A stretch of 64,000 bases of DNA, taken from NCBI RefSeq assembly GCF_003030465.1, contig NZ_CP028339.1, forward strand, positions 1,984,001-2,048,000, in the 5' to 3' direction. The stretch's first letter is position 1, and the number at the start of each line of letters is the position of its first letter. Source of the DNA: Thauera aromatica K172. Its GTDB lineage: Bacteria > Pseudomonadota > Gammaproteobacteria > Burkholderiales > Rhodocyclaceae. The position numbers and the translations under genes are program-made. Below, piece after piece: positions 52,307 to 62,977 of the stretch. The notes beneath the pieces were generated by a model. The model was given only the letters and a program-made list of their open reading frames with translations, was not told the origin of the DNA and did not search any database.

Positions 52307-53389
52307 TCAGGTGGAAGCCGGCAGGACGCGCTCGTACCAGCGCCGCGTGCGTGTCACCATCTTCACCAGCCACAGCATCACCGGCACCTCGATCAGCACG
52401 CCGACCACCGTCGCCAGGGCGGCGCCGGAGTCGAAACCGTAGAGCACGATCGCCACCGCCACTGCGAGCTCGAAGAAGTTGGAGGCGCCGATCATCGTCG
52501 CCGGTCCGGCGATGTCGTGGCGCACCTTGAGCTGGCGGTTTAGTCCGTAGCCGAGTGCGGCGATGAACAGGGTCTGGAGCAGGATCGGCAGCGCGAGCAT
52601 GGCGATGATCGCCGGCTGGGCGATGATCGTGCTGCCCTGGAAGGAGAACAGCAGCACCAGGGTGGCGAGCAGGGCGAGGATGGAGAAGGGGCCGATGCGC
52701 GCCAATGCGGCATCGAAGACAGCGCGCCCTCGCCGCAGCAGGCGGGCGCGGATGAACTGGGCGATCGCCAGCGGAATCACGATGTACATCCCCACCGACA
52801 GCGTCAGCGTGTCCCACGGCACCGGGATCGACGATACGCCCAGCAGCAGGGCGACGATCGGGGCGAAGGCGAACACCATGACGAGGTCGTTGAGCGCGAC
52901 CTGGGTCAGGGTGAAGTTGGCGTTGCCGTGGCACAGGTTGCTCCACACGAACACCATCGCCGTGCACGGCGCGGCGCCGAGCAGGATCAGGCCGGCGATG
53001 TAGCTGTCGAGCTGTTCCGCCGGCAGCCAGGGGGCGAACACGTGGCGGATGAAGATCCAGCCCAGCAACGCCATCGTGAACGGCTTGACCGCCCAGTTCA
53101 CGAACAGGGTCACGGCCATGCCGGCCTTCTGCTCGCGCACTTCGTGCAGCGCGCCGAAGTCGATCTTCATCAGCATCGGGATGATCATGACCCAGATCAG
53201 CAGCCCGACCGGGAGATTGACGTGGGCGATTTCGAGTGCGCCGACCGCCTGCGCGACGTCGGGTGCGACCTCGCCGAAGGCGGTGCCGGCGACGATGCAG
53301 AGGAATACCCAGACGCTGAGGTAGCGCTCGAAGAAACCGATCGGGGCGCCGGCTGCTTTGTTGCCGGCAATTTCACATTGGACGGACAT
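52307..53389 (-). CDS. acr3: Arsenite efflux permease Acr3
   Basis: A 360-residue membrane protein of the ACR3 (bile-acid/arsenite) family with about ten helices. The conserved Cys of the arsenite site is in ILLGAAPCTAMVFVWS, and helix residues VALNDLVMVFAFAPIV and GASNFFELAVAVAIVLYGFD are characteristic. It exports As(III), possibly with ArsA as an ATPase partner. It is the last gene of the ars operon, 119 bp after arsA. Confidence 0.95.
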   Translation of the reverse strand: MSVQCEIAGNKAAGAPIGFFERYLSVWVFLCIVAGTAFGEVAPDVAQAVGALEIAHVNLPVGLLIWVMIIPMLMKIDFGALHEVREQKAGMAVTLFVNWAVKPFTMALLGWIFIRHVFAPWLPAEQLDSYIAGLILLGAAPCTAMVFVWSNLCHGNANFTLTQVALNDLVMVFAFAPIVALLLGVSSIPVPWDTLTLSVGMYIVIPLAIAQFIRARLLRRGRAVFDAALARIGPFSILALLATLVLLFSFQGSTIIAQPAIIAMLALPILLQTLFIAALGYGLNRQLKVRHDIAGPATMIGASNFFELAVAVAIVLYGFDSGAALATVVGVLIEVPVMLWLVKMVTRTRRWYERVLPAST

Positions 53390-53508
53390 CGAGGTTCCAG
53401 TGGAATGTGGAAATGGGAGGGCGAAGGAACGGGAGGAGGAATGGTAGAAGGATAGGGCGGAAGGGCCGGATGGCTGGAACGCGAGCCGCCCGCTGCGCCG
53501 GGCGGAAA

Positions 53509-55314
53509 CTAGCGGTTGTGCCCGGCGAGTGCCCGCAGGCGGTCGACGCCGACCGGCTCTTCGGCCTGCAGCGGCACCAGTGCGACGCGGCGGGCATGAT
53601 GCTCGCGCACCACGGCGATCTGCGCGCCTTCTGCGGCGGCACGGTGGGCGAGCAGGGGCGCATGCGGAGTGGCTGCAGCCAGGCTGTTGTTGATGATCCA
53701 CGCCCATGGCTCGATGCCGGCGCGGCGCAGGTCGGTCTGCAGGCGGGCGGCTTCGAGCACCGGCGTGGTTTCGGCCAGGGTGACGATCAGCACCTTGGTC
53801 CGGGCCGGGTCCTGCAACTGCATCATCGGTGTCAGGTAGTGGTGCTCGCCGCGCTTGTCCATGTTGCGCGCGACCTCGCGGTGGTAAGCGCCGGTGGCGT
53901 CGAGCAGCAGCAGGGTGTGGCCGGTGGGGGCGGTGTCCATGACGACGAACTTGCGCCCGGCGTCGCGGATGATGCGCGAGAAGGCCTGGAAAACGGCGAT
54001 TTCCTCGGTGCACGGCGAGCGCAGGTCTTCCTCGAGCAGGGCGAGGCCGCGCGCGTCGAGAGCCCCGGCCTGGGTAGCGAGCACCTCGTTGCGGTAGCGC
54101 TCGGTTTCGGCCTGCGGATCGATGCGGCTGACGGCGAGGTGGGCGAGCCCGCCGGCGAGGGTTTCGTCGAGATGGGCGGCCGGGTCGGAGGTGCTCAGGT
54201 GCACATCGTGGCCGCGGTGGGCGAGCTCCACTGCGATCGCCGCGGCCAGCGTGGTCTTGCCCACTCCACCCTTGCCCATCAGCATCACCAGGCCGTGGCC
54301 GCCCGGGGCGATCTCATCGACCAGGGCGGAAAGTCCGGGCAGGGCGGGAAGCGGTTCCGGCGCGCGCTCCGCATGCGAGCCGGCGGCGGTGCTCGTGCCG
54401 GCCGAGGCTGCCGCTTCCGGCGCGAGCAACGCGCGCAGGGCGGCCAGACCGACGAGGTTGAAAGGCATCAGCGCGATGCGGTCGGTGGGTAGTGCCCGCA
54501 GGACGGCCGGATAGCGCTCGAGCGCCTCGGCTTCGCGGCGGGCGATCGCCGCGGCGAGCGCATCGTCCTCTACGGCTGCGGCCGGCAGCACGCCGTTAAT
54601 GACCAGGAACTGACGCTCGAGGCCGATCGCGGCGAGCTCTTCGTGAGTGCGTGCGACTTCGCGCAGGGTCGAGGCCTGGGCGCGGGCGACCAGGACGAGG
54701 CGGGTCAGGGTGGGGGCCGCGAGCGCATCGACCGCCGCGCGGTATTGCTGGCGCTGCTTTTCCAGTCCGGCGAGGGGGCCGAGGCAGGAAGCGCCGCTGC
54801 TGCTGTCGTCGAGGAAGCCGGTCCACGCTCCGGGGAGCTGGAGCAGGCGGATGGTGTGGCCGGTCGGGGCGGTGTCGAACACGATGTGCTCGAATGCGTG
54901 CGCCAGCTCGCGGTCGGTGAGCAGGCCGGTGAACTCGTCGAAGGCGGCGATCTCGGTGGTGCACGCGCCCGAGAGCTGTTCTTCGATGCCGCGCACCACG
55001 CTGTCGGGGAGGACGCCGCGGACCGGGCCGACGATGCGTTCACGGTAGCTGCGGGCGGCTGCTTCGGGGTCGATCTCGAGCGCCGACAGCCGTGGCACGG
55101 CGGGAATCGGGGTGATGCGGTTGCCGATCTCGACGCCGAACACCTGGCCGACGTTGGAGGCCGGATCGGTGCTGACCAGCAGCACCCGGCGGCCGGCATC
55201 GGCCAGGCGGACCGCGGTGGCGCAGGCGATCGAGGTCTTGCCGACGCCACCCTTGCCGGTGAAGAACAGGTGGCGGGGTGGGTGTTCGAGAAAGCGCATC
55301 GCGGCTGGCGTCAT
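53509..55314 (-). CDS. arsA: Arsenical pump-driving ATPase ArsA
   Basis: A 601-residue duplicated ATPase. Each half has a P-loop (FFTGKGGVGKTS and LMGKGGVGKTT) and the DTAPTGHT signature. The three Cys that bind As(III) in E. coli ArsA are conserved in context: GACTTEIAAFDEF, SCLGPLAGLEKQ and SPCTEEIAVFQAF. It couples ATP hydrolysis to arsenite export. The ATG at 55314 has no visible Shine-Dalgarno site, nor does an in-frame ATG at 55299, so translation may depend on another mechanism. ArsD delivers As(III) to it. Confidence 0.95.
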   Translation of the reverse strand: MTPAAMRFLEHPPRHLFFTGKGGVGKTSIACATAVRLADAGRRVLLVSTDPASNVGQVFGVEIGNRITPIPAVPRLSALEIDPEAAARSYRERIVGPVRGVLPDSVVRGIEEQLSGACTTEIAAFDEFTGLLTDRELAHAFEHIVFDTAPTGHTIRLLQLPGAWTGFLDDSSSGASCLGPLAGLEKQRQQYRAAVDALAAPTLTRLVLVARAQASTLREVARTHEELAAIGLERQFLVINGVLPAAAVEDDALAAAIARREAEALERYPAVLRALPTDRIALMPFNLVGLAALRALLAPEAAASAGTSTAAGSHAERAPEPLPALPGLSALVDEIAPGGHGLVMLMGKGGVGKTTLAAAIAVELAHRGHDVHLSTSDPAAHLDETLAGGLAHLAVSRIDPQAETERYRNEVLATQAGALDARGLALLEEDLRSPCTEEIAVFQAFSRIIRDAGRKFVVMDTAPTGHTLLLLDATGAYHREVARNMDKRGEHHYLTPMMQLQDPARTKVLIVTLAETTPVLEAARLQTDLRRAGIEPWAWIINNSLAAATPHAPLLAHRAAAEGAQIAVVREHHARRVALVPLQAEEPVGVDRLRALAGHNR

Positions 55315-55472
55315 GGAGGAAGAAAAGCGGAGGAAGAAAAGCGAAAGGGGCGACGGGAGCGCTGGGGGCAAACGCAGCCAGAGCTTGGGCTGCGTGCAGG
55401 GAACTTTGCCGGGAAGTGCGGGAGTGCGGCGCGGACCCGCCCCCGCAGGGCGGGGACGGGGGCGTGCAGCGC

Positions 55473-55835
55473 TCAGCCGCAGTGGCCGCCGCTGCAGCAG
55501 TTGCCGGCCGGCACCGGATTGAGCTTGGGCGAGGATACGCCGGCCCAGCGCGACAGTTCGGCGCGGTTCGGGTAACGGCCGGCGAGCATCATTTCGCCGT
55601 CGACCAGGACCAGGGGCAGGGCGTCCTCGCCCGAACGCTCGAGGAAGGCCTTGACCACCGCGTTGGCGGCGAACGCCTGGGGGTCCATGGCGAGGTTGAA
55701 GCGCTCGATGGCGATGCCTTCTTCCTTGGCCCAGTCGAGGTCGGCGGCGGCCTTGGCGAACAGCGGATCGACGTCGGTGCCGCAGACGCCGGTGGGGCAG
55801 CACAGCGCGGGGTCGAAAATCTGGATGGTGCTCAT
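55473..55835 (-). CDS. arsD: Arsenic metallochaperone ArsD
   Basis: A 120-residue thioredoxin-fold chaperone that hands As(III) to ArsA. The metal site Cys12, Cys13 and Cys18 is intact (LCCPTGVCGTDVD), and the C-terminal Cys pair plus single Cys are at 113, 114 and 119. AGGAGAA 7 bp upstream fixes the ATG. It lies between arsC and arsA; the 158-bp gap to arsA contains no clear regulatory site. Confidence 0.95.
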   Translation of the reverse strand: MSTIQIFDPALCCPTGVCGTDVDPLFAKAAADLDWAKEEGIAIERFNLAMDPQAFAANAVVKAFLERSGEDALPLVLVDGEMMLAGRYPNRAELSRWAGVSSPKLNPVPAGNCCSGGHCG

Positions 55836-55909
55836 GTTGCGGTTCTCCTGTGGAACGTGCGTGGGTGCCATCCAGGGGGCCTGCATGGCGGGATTGAAAG
55901 CTTGCCGCG

Positions 55910-56395
55910 CTATTTTGCCGGCATGAGGGTGCCGATGCGCGCGAGTTCGCGCCGGAAGCGTTCCGGATCCCGTGCGGCAAGGTCGGCCGGCAGGGCGAGG
56001 AAGGCTTCGATGCGGTGGCGCAGGATGCGGTAGGCGGATTCGAACGCGGCGTCGATTTCGGCCGCCGTGCCGGTGGCTTTGGCAGGGTCGTCCACGCCCC
56101 AGTGGGCGCGCGGCACCGGGGCCAGATAGACCGGGCAGGTTTCGCCCGCGGCGCTGGCGCAGACGGTGATGACCACGTCGGGCGTGGCGGGCAGGTCGTG
56201 CCACGACTTGCTGCGATAGCCCGCGGTGGGGATCCCTTCGCGGGCGAGCAGCGCCAGCGCGTTCGGATGGACGTAGCCGGCCGGCTGGCTGCCGGCGCTC
56301 ACCGCCCGCAACGGGGCGGGTGCCAGCGCATTGAACGTCGCTTCGGCAAGAATGGAGCGGCAGGAATTGCCGGTACACAAGAAAAGAACGTTCAT
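55910..56395 (-). CDS. arsC: Arsenate reductase ArsC (low-molecular-weight phosphatase type)
   Basis: A 161-residue reductase of the thioredoxin-coupled, LMW-PTP-fold class, with the P-loop FLCTGNSCRSILAEA at the N-terminus. The downstream Cys residues in ITVCASAAGETCPV are the relay pair that resolves the As adduct. It reduces arsenate to arsenite for export. Its ATG overlaps the arsR stop (ATGA), so the two are translationally coupled. Confidence 0.94.
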   Translation of the reverse strand: MNVLFLCTGNSCRSILAEATFNALAPAPLRAVSAGSQPAGYVHPNALALLAREGIPTAGYRSKSWHDLPATPDVVITVCASAAGETCPVYLAPVPRAHWGVDDPAKATGTAAEIDAAFESAYRILRHRIEAFLALPADLAARDPERFRRELARIGTLMPAK

Positions 56396-56772
56396 GAGCG
56401 GCCGGGTCCTTCGGCAGGGCAGTCGAGCGGGGGGAGCAGGGCGGCGAGGCCGGGCTGGCTCCGGCGGAAGTCGACGCATTCTTGCGGACGCCCCGCGCAG
56501 CAGTTTTCGGTGAGGTAGGCGATGACTTCGAGCATCGTTTCGATGTTGGCGCGGTAGCGCTGGAAGCGCCCTTCCTGTTCCACCCCCAGGAGCCCGGATT
56601 GGGTCAGATTCTTGAGGTGGAAGGACAGATTGGTCGGCGGTATGTCGAGCGCGGCGGCGATTTCGCCCGCGACCATGCCCTCGCGCCCGGCGACCACGAG
56701 GCAGCGATAGACGTCGAGGCGGATGCCGGACGACAAGGCTTCGAAGACCTGCAGGGCGGTTCGTTTCTCCAT
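56392..56772 (-). CDS. arsR: Arsenical-resistance repressor ArsR
   Basis: A 126-residue winged-helix repressor (LSSGIRLDVYRCLVVAG, then EIAAALDIPPTNLSFHLKNL). The As(III) site appears to be a C-terminal Cys triad, Cys91, Cys92 and Cys99 (ENCCAGRPQEC), like the Acidithiobacillus-type ArsR rather than the alpha-3 CxC type of E. coli plasmid ArsR. It heads the arsR-arsC-arsD-arsA-acr3 operon and is divergent from tpiA. Confidence 0.94.
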   Translation of the reverse strand: MEKRTALQVFEALSSGIRLDVYRCLVVAGREGMVAGEIAAALDIPPTNLSFHLKNLTQSGLLGVEQEGRFQRYRANIETMLEVIAYLTENCCAGRPQECVDFRRSQPGLAALLPPLDCPAEGPGRS

Positions 56773-56789
56773 CCGATTCTTTTTGATGA

Positions 56790-56805
56790 TTCAAATATTG
56801 TTGAA
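56790..56805. promoter_or_regulatory. Candidate ArsR operator
   Basis: An inverted repeat TTCAA(N6)TTGAA lies 18-33 bp upstream of the arsR start in an AT-rich patch. A position over the arsR promoter fits self-repression. Binding is inference. Confidence 0.45.
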
Positions 56806-56865
56806 CTGTCTGGATGCTAATCCGACTCCGAGCACAGTGCAAGCGCCCGATACCCGCCCGGTACC

Positions 56866-56893
56866 GGACCCGCCGCTGCGGAGCGGCGGGTCC
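56866..56893. other. Strong hairpin separating the ars and tpiA promoters
   Basis: A perfect 11-bp stem GGACCCGCCGC/GCGGCGGGTCC with a 6-nt loop in the divergent gap. No U-run follows on either strand; it may act as a barrier between the two promoters. Confidence 0.45.
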
Positions 56894-56909
56894 GAGCGGC
56901 GGGACCGAT

Positions 56910-56938
56910 TTGCGGGGCATGGCACGGCACTCTATAAT
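56910..56938 (+). promoter_or_regulatory. Predicted sigma-70 promoter of tpiA
   Basis: TTGCGG (56910-56915), 17-bp spacer, and a perfect TATAAT (56933-56938). The leader would be about 26 nt. Confidence 0.65.
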
Positions 56939-56970
56939 CCATCGGTTTAGCTTGTAGATGACTACGCCAC

Positions 56971-57708
56971 ATGATCAGACTCGTCGCCGGCAACTGGAAG
57001 ATGAATGGCAGCCTTGCCGCCAATCGTGTTCTGCTCGATCGCCTCGAGGCCGCCCCGGGAGTGGAGATCGCGGTGTGCGTCCCCTATCCCTACCTCGCCC
57101 AGCTCCAGCAGCGGCCGGCCGGACTGGCGCTCGGTGCGCAGGACGTGAGCGAGTTCGCGGCCGGGGCCTATACCGGGGAAGTGAGTGCGTCGATGCTGGC
57201 GGAGTTCGGCTGCCGCTATGTCATCGTCGGTCATTCCGAGCGCCGGGCGCTGTTCGGCGAAGGGAATCTCGCCGTCGGGCGCAAGGCGCATGCTGCGCTG
57301 GCAGCAGGGGTGGTGCCGATCGTCTGTGTCGGCGAAACGCTTGCCGAACGTGACGCCGGGCAGGCGATGGAAGTGGTGGGGCGCCAGCTCGCGGCGGTGC
57401 TCGAAGTCCTGGGGGCGGCGGCGATGTCGTCCGTCGTGCTTGCTTACGAGCCGGTATGGGCGATCGGCAGCGGGCGTTCGGCCGATGTCGGGCAGATCGC
57501 CGAAGTGCATGGCGGCATCCGTGCCTGGCTCGCGGCGCATGGTGTCGACGCGGAATCGGTGCGGACCCTGTACGGCGGCAGCGTCAAGCCCGGGAATGCG
57601 CACGAGATTTTCATGGCGGCGAATGTCGATGGCGGCCTGATTGGCGGGGCGTCGCTGGAGGCGGGTGATTTCATGGCGATCTGCCGCGCTGCGGCGGATG
57701 TGGCCTGA
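56971..57708 (+). CDS. tpiA: Triosephosphate isomerase TpiA
   Basis: A 245-residue glycolytic and gluconeogenic enzyme interconverting DHAP and glyceraldehyde-3-phosphate. Substrate Lys in AGNWKMNGS, catalytic His in [14 protein letters not shown], catalytic Glu in [14 protein letters not shown], and the phosphate loop YGGSVKPGN are all present. It is followed after 39 bp by secG, the standard order in proteobacteria. Confidence 0.98.
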   Translation: MIRLVAGNWKMNGSLAANRVLLDRLEAAPGVEIAVCVPYPYLAQLQQRPAGLALGAQDVSEFAAGAYTGEVSASMLAEFGCRYVIVGHSERRALFGEGNLAVGRKAHAALAAGVVPIVCVGETLAERDAGQAMEVVGRQLAAVLEVLGAAAMSSVVLAYEPVWAIGSGRSADVGQIAEVHGGIRAWLAAHGVDAESVRTLYGGSVKPGNAHEIFMAANVDGGLIGGASLEAGDFMAICRAAADVA

Positions 57709-57747
57709 TTGGTTGTTTAATCGGTTGGTCTTTTTTCAAGGTTCGTG

Positions 57748-58107
57748 ATGGGCGACTATCTTTTTTCCCTGGTGCTCACTGTCCATGTGCTGGTCGGTCT
57801 GGCGGTCATTGGGCTCGTTCTTGTGCAGCACGGCAAAGGTGCCGACATGGGGGCGGCATTCGGCAGCGGATCGTCGGGCAGCCTGTTCGGTTCGTCCGGG
57901 TCGGCGAACTTCCTGAGTCGCACGACGGCGGTGCTGGCGACGGTGTTTTTCATCACCAGCCTGGGCTTGAGCTATCTCGCCAGCAACAAGCCGGCCGCGC
58001 CTTCCAGTGTCATGGAAGGGGTGCAGGGCGCGCCTGTCGGCGAGCAGATGCCGGCCGCTCCGAGTGCTCCGGTGGATACCTCTCCGGCACAGTCGATTCC
58101 CAAATAA
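57748..58107 (+). CDS. secG: Protein translocase subunit SecG
   Basis: A 119-residue membrane protein with two helices ([20 protein letters not shown] and [19 protein letters not shown]) linked by the conserved [21 protein letters not shown] Pro/Ala/Ser-rich tail follows. It assists SecYE in preprotein export. ATG at 57748; a GTG immediately upstream (57745) is an alternative. It precedes tRNA-Leu and nuoA, a conserved synteny. Confidence 0.95.
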   Translation: MGDYLFSLVLTVHVLVGLAVIGLVLVQHGKGADMGAAFGSGSSGSLFGSSGSANFLSRTTAVLATVFFITSLGLSYLASNKPAAPSSVMEGVQGAPVGEQMPAAPSAPVDTSPAQSIPK

Positions 58108-58123
58108 TTATGCGTGCGAGTCT

Positions 58124-58151
58124 TTGCGCACTGCGTAAAAACCCGTATAAT
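58124..58151 (+). promoter_or_regulatory. Promoter of the tRNA-Leu gene
   Basis: TTGCGC (58124-58129), 16-bp spacer and a perfect TATAAT (58146-58151). The predicted start is about 16 nt before the mature tRNA. Confidence 0.7.
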
Positions 58152-58173
58152 TCTTTGGCTTTCTGAACGAAGC

Positions 58174-58258
58174 GCCGACGTGGTGAAATTGGTAGACACG
58201 CTATCTTGAGGGGGTAGTGGCGAAAGCCGTATGAGTTCGAGTCTCATCGTCGGCACCA
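58174..58258 (+). tRNA. tRNA-Leu(GAG), CCA end encoded
   Basis: A class II tRNA of 85 nt including CCA. The acceptor stem GCCGACG pairs with CGTCGGC; the D arm is GTG/CAC. The anticodon stem CTATC/GGTAG encloses loop TTGAGGG, giving anticodon GAG. A long variable arm (TGGCGAAAGCCG) and T arm ATGAG/CTCAT complete the fold. It reads CUC and CUU leucine codons, frequent in this GC-rich genome. Confidence 0.97.
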
Positions 58259-58264
58259 TATTCC

Positions 58265-58292
58265 GGAAACGCCCGCAAATGCGGGCGTTTCC
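58265..58292 (+). terminator. Hairpin after tRNA-Leu
   Basis: A perfect 12-bp stem, GGAAACGCCCGC with GCGGGCGTTTCC, around AAAT, starting 6 bp after CCA. There is no long U-run downstream, so termination may be partial and allow read-through into nuoA. Confidence 0.65.
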
Positions 58293-58362
58293 ATGCAGAG
58301 CAGCCAAAACAATAATTGCAGCGCATCGTTGACGCTGTCGAACGCAATGGGGGTTTCTGAAC

Positions 58363-58737
58363 ATGCTGGAAAATTATTTTCCCGTATTGGTGTTCATTCT
58401 CGTTGGACTTGGTTTCGGGCTTGCTCCTGTCATTCTTGGGCGACTTCTCGCGCCTTATCGCCCTGACGGCGAAAAGCTCTCTCCCTACGAATGCGGCTTC
58501 GAGGCGTTTGAAGACGCCCGCATGAAGTTCGATGTTCGCTATTACCTGATCGCCATTCTCTTCATTCTGTTCGATCTCGAAATCGCCTTCCTCTTTCCGT
58601 GGGCGACGGTCTTTCAGGAATTCATTGCCGCCGGCGAGCTGGCCTGGTTCGTGTTCGGCTCGGTGATGGTCTTTCTCACGGTTCTGGTCATCGGGTACAT
58701 CGTCGAGTGGAAAAACGGCGCACTCGACTGGGAGTAA
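58363..58737 (+). CDS. nuoA: NADH-quinone oxidoreductase subunit A
   Basis: A 124-residue membrane subunit of complex I with three helices. The loop [20 protein letters not shown] carries the conserved Cys and acidic residues near the quinone-site junction, and [20 protein letters not shown] is the hallmark second helix. It opens the nuo operon, 3 bp before nuoB. Confidence 0.97.
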   Translation: MLENYFPVLVFILVGLGFGLAPVILGRLLAPYRPDGEKLSPYECGFEAFEDARMKFDVRYYLIAILFILFDLEIAFLFPWATVFQEFIAAGELAWFVFGSVMVFLTVLVIGYIVEWKNGALDWE

Positions 58738-58740
58738 TGC

Positions 58741-59217
58741 ATGAGCATTGAGGGCGTCTTCCGCGAGGGGTTCGTTACCACCTCGCTCGATGCGGTCATC
58801 AATTGGACGCGCACCGGTTCCTTGTGGCCGATGACCTTCGGTCTGGCCTGTTGTGCGGTGGAGATGATTCATGCGGGCTGTTCGCGCTATGACCTCGACC
58901 GCTTCGGCGTCGTGTTCCGGCCCAGTCCGCGCCAGTCCGATCTGATGATCGTGGCCGGGACGCTGTGCAACAAGATGGCGCCGGCGCTGCGCAAGGTTTA
59001 CGACCAGATGTCGGAGCCGCGCTGGGTCATTTCCATGGGCTCTTGCGCCAATGGTGGCGGCTATTACCACTATTCCTATTCGGTCGTGCGTGGTTGCGAC
59101 CGGATCGTGCCGGTCGACGTCTATGTGCCGGGCTGTCCGCCGACGGCCGAGGCGCTGATCTACGGCATTCTGCAGCTCCAGAACAAGATCAAGCGCACCA
59201 ATACGATTGCGCGCTGA
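58741..59217 (+). CDS. nuoB: NADH-quinone oxidoreductase subunit B
   Basis: A 158-residue subunit carrying cluster N2, the last Fe-S centre before quinone. Ligands are the tandem Cys in GLACCAVEM, the Cys in [13 protein letters not shown] and the Cys in [12 protein letters not shown]. It is cytoplasmic and attached to the membrane arm. It is followed by nuoC after 14 bp. Confidence 0.98.
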   Translation: MSIEGVFREGFVTTSLDAVINWTRTGSLWPMTFGLACCAVEMIHAGCSRYDLDRFGVVFRPSPRQSDLMIVAGTLCNKMAPALRKVYDQMSEPRWVISMGSCANGGGYYHYSYSVVRGCDRIVPVDVYVPGCPPTAEALIYGILQLQNKIKRTNTIAR

Positions 59218-59231
59218 AGGGTGTCCCAGAC

Positions 59232-59837
59232 ATGAGTGTCAAACTTGAACGCCTGAGCCAGACCTTGCGCGATGTGTTCGGCGACCGCATCCGGTCGCTG
59301 GTGCTCGATCGCGGCGAGCTCACGATCGAAGTCGCCGCCGCCGAGTACCTGCGCATCGTGCGCAAGCTCCGCGACCATGAGGAGCTGCGCTTCGATCAGC
59401 TGATCGACATTTCCGGGCTCGATTATTCCGCTTACGGCAATGCTCCGTGGGAAGGTCGGCGCTTCGCTTCGGTGGCCCATCTGACTTCGGTCAGGCACAA
59501 CTGGCGGCTGCGCGTGCGGGTGTTCGCCGAGGATGACGGTTTCCCGGTGGTCGATTCGGTCGTCGATGTGTGGCCGAGCGCCAACTGGTTCGAGCGCGAG
59601 TCCTTCGACCTGTACGGCATCCTGTATGCCGGTCACCCCGACCTGCGCCGCATCCTCACCGACTACGGTTTCGTCGGTCATCCGTTCCGCAAGGACTTCC
59701 CGGTGTCGGGCTATGTCGAAATGCGCTACGACCCGGAGCAGGGCAGGGTCGTCTATCAGCCGGTGACCATCGAGCCGCGCGAGAACACGCCGCGCATCGT
59801 GCGCGAAGAGAACTACGGGGACGTCGGCCATGGCTGA
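59232..59837 (+). CDS. nuoC: NADH-quinone oxidoreductase subunit C
   Basis: A 201-residue peripheral-arm subunit, separate from NuoD as is usual in betaproteobacteria. The region [20 protein letters not shown] with [20 protein letters not shown] is the complex I 30-kDa signature. It overlaps nuoD by 8 bp. Confidence 0.97.
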   Translation: MSVKLERLSQTLRDVFGDRIRSLVLDRGELTIEVAAAEYLRIVRKLRDHEELRFDQLIDISGLDYSAYGNAPWEGRRFASVAHLTSVRHNWRLRVRVFAEDDGFPVVDSVVDVWPSANWFERESFDLYGILYAGHPDLRRILTDYGFVGHPFRKDFPVSGYVEMRYDPEQGRVVYQPVTIEPRENTPRIVREENYGDVGHG

Positions 59838-61083
59838 GATCCGCAACTACACGATCAACTTCGGCCCGCAGCATCCTTCCGCCCACGGCGTCCTGCGCCT
59901 GGTGCTGGAGCTGGATGGCGAAGTCGTCGAACGCGCCGATCCGCATATCGGCCTGCTTCACCGCGGTACCGAAAAGCTCGCCGAGACCCGCACCTGGGTG
60001 CAGTCGGTGCCTTACATGGACCGCCTCGACTACGTCTCGATGATGTGCAACGAGCACGCCTACTGCATGGCGATCGAGAAGCTGCTCGGCGTTCAGGTGC
60101 CGGAGCGCGCCCAGTACATCCGCGTGATGTTCGACGAGGTCACCCGGATTCTGAACCACCTGCTCAACATCGGCACCCACGCGCTCGACATCGGCGCGAT
60201 GACGATGGTGCTGTACACCTTCCGTGAGCGCGAAGACCTGATGGACGTCTACGAGGCGGTGTCCGGCGCGCGCATGCACGCGGCCTACTACCGGCCGGGT
60301 GGCGTCTATCGCGACCTGCCTGACCGGATGCCGAAGTACGAGGTCAACAAGTTCAAGAACGAGAAGACGGTCCGCGAGCTCAACGCCAGCCGCGAAGGCT
60401 CGCTGCTCGACTTCCTGGAAGATTTCACCGACCGCTTCCCGACCTACTGCGACGAATACGAGACCCTGCTCACCGACAACCGGATCTGGAAGCAGCGTAC
60501 CGTCGGCATCGGCGTCGTTTCGCCGGAGCAGGCGCTGGCGTGGGGCTTCACCGGCCCGATGCTGCGCGGTTCGGGCATCGCCTGGGACCTGCGCAAGAAG
60601 CAGCCCTACGAAGTCTACGACCGCATGGACTTCGACATTCCGGTGGGCAAGAACGGCGACTGCTACGACCGTTATCTGTGCCGCATGGAAGAGATGCGCC
60701 AGTCCAACCGCATCATCCGCCAGTGCATCGACTGGCTGCGCAAGAATCCCGGGCCGGTGATCACCGACAACCACAAGGTCGCCCCGCCCGCGCGTGCGGA
60801 CATGAAGTCGAACATGGAAGAGCTGATCCACCACTTCAAGCTCTTCTCCGAAGGCATGCACGTGCCGAAGGGCGAAGTCTATGCCGCGATCGAGCATCCG
60901 AAGGGCGAGTTCGGCGTCTATGCCGTTTCCGATGGGGCCAACAAGCCGTATCGCCTGAAGCTGCGCGCGCCGGGCTTCGCCCACCTCGCGGCGATGGACG
61001 AACTGGCCCGCGGCCACATGATCGCCGACGTGGTCGCGATCATCGGCACGATGGACGTGGTGTTCGGCGAAATCGACCGCTGA
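59830..61083 (+). CDS. nuoD: NADH-quinone oxidoreductase subunit D
   Basis: A 417-residue, 49-kDa-type subunit that forms the quinone pocket with NuoB. The start [19 protein letters not shown] and [14 protein letters not shown] give the conserved quinone-site His and the 49-kDa signature. The C-terminus ends DVVFGEIDR as usual. It is followed by nuoE after 98 bp. Confidence 0.98.
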   Translation: MAEIRNYTINFGPQHPSAHGVLRLVLELDGEVVERADPHIGLLHRGTEKLAETRTWVQSVPYMDRLDYVSMMCNEHAYCMAIEKLLGVQVPERAQYIRVMFDEVTRILNHLLNIGTHALDIGAMTMVLYTFREREDLMDVYEAVSGARMHAAYYRPGGVYRDLPDRMPKYEVNKFKNEKTVRELNASREGSLLDFLEDFTDRFPTYCDEYETLLTDNRIWKQRTVGIGVVSPEQALAWGFTGPMLRGSGIAWDLRKKQPYEVYDRMDFDIPVGKNGDCYDRYLCRMEEMRQSNRIIRQCIDWLRKNPGPVITDNHKVAPPARADMKSNMEELIHHFKLFSEGMHVPKGEVYAAIEHPKGEFGVYAVSDGANKPYRLKLRAPGFAHLAAMDELARGHMIADVVAIIGTMDVVFGEIDR

Positions 61084-61181
61084 GCGAAAGTGCCGCGCGC
61101 GTCCGTACGAAGGGAATCGGCGCCTGCGGGCGCCACGGTATCAAACAAGAATCGGCAGGCTATCCGGAAGATCAAGACGAC

Positions 61182-61657
61182 ATGCTGAGCCAGGAATCGC
61201 TGCAACAGATCGATCGAGAGATCGCAAAATATCCGCCCGAGCAGAAGCAGTCCGCGGTGATGTCCGCGCTGCGGATCGCGCAGGTGGAAAAGGGCTGGCT
61301 GCCGAAGGAACTCATCGAGTTCGTGGCCGATTATCTCGACATGCCGGCGATCGCCGCCTACGAGGTGGCGAGCTTCTACAACATGTACGACCTCGAGCCG
61401 GTCGGTCGGCACAAGATCACCGTGTGCACCAACCTGCCTTGTGCGCTGTCCGGCGGCGTCCATGCCGCCGACTACCTCAAGCACAAGCTCGGCATCGACT
61501 TCAACGAGACCACGCCCGACGGCAAGTTCACGCTGAAGGAAGGCGAGTGCATGGGCGCCTGTGGCGACGCCCCGGTGCTGCTGGTGAACAACCATCACAT
61601 GTGCAGCTGGATGACCACCGAGAGGATCGACCAGATTCTGGCCGAGCTGGACAAGAA

Positions 61658-61661
<4 letters not shown>
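61182..61661 (+). CDS. nuoE: NADH-quinone oxidoreductase subunit E
   Basis: A 159-residue 24-kDa subunit with a thioredoxin-like [2Fe-2S] domain (cluster N1a). Ligands are [11 protein letters not shown] and [12 protein letters not shown]. The stretch [20 protein letters not shown] is family-typical. Its stop overlaps the nuoF start (ATGA). Confidence 0.97.
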
Positions 61662-62970
<1,309 letters not shown>

Positions 62971-62977
<7 letters not shown>

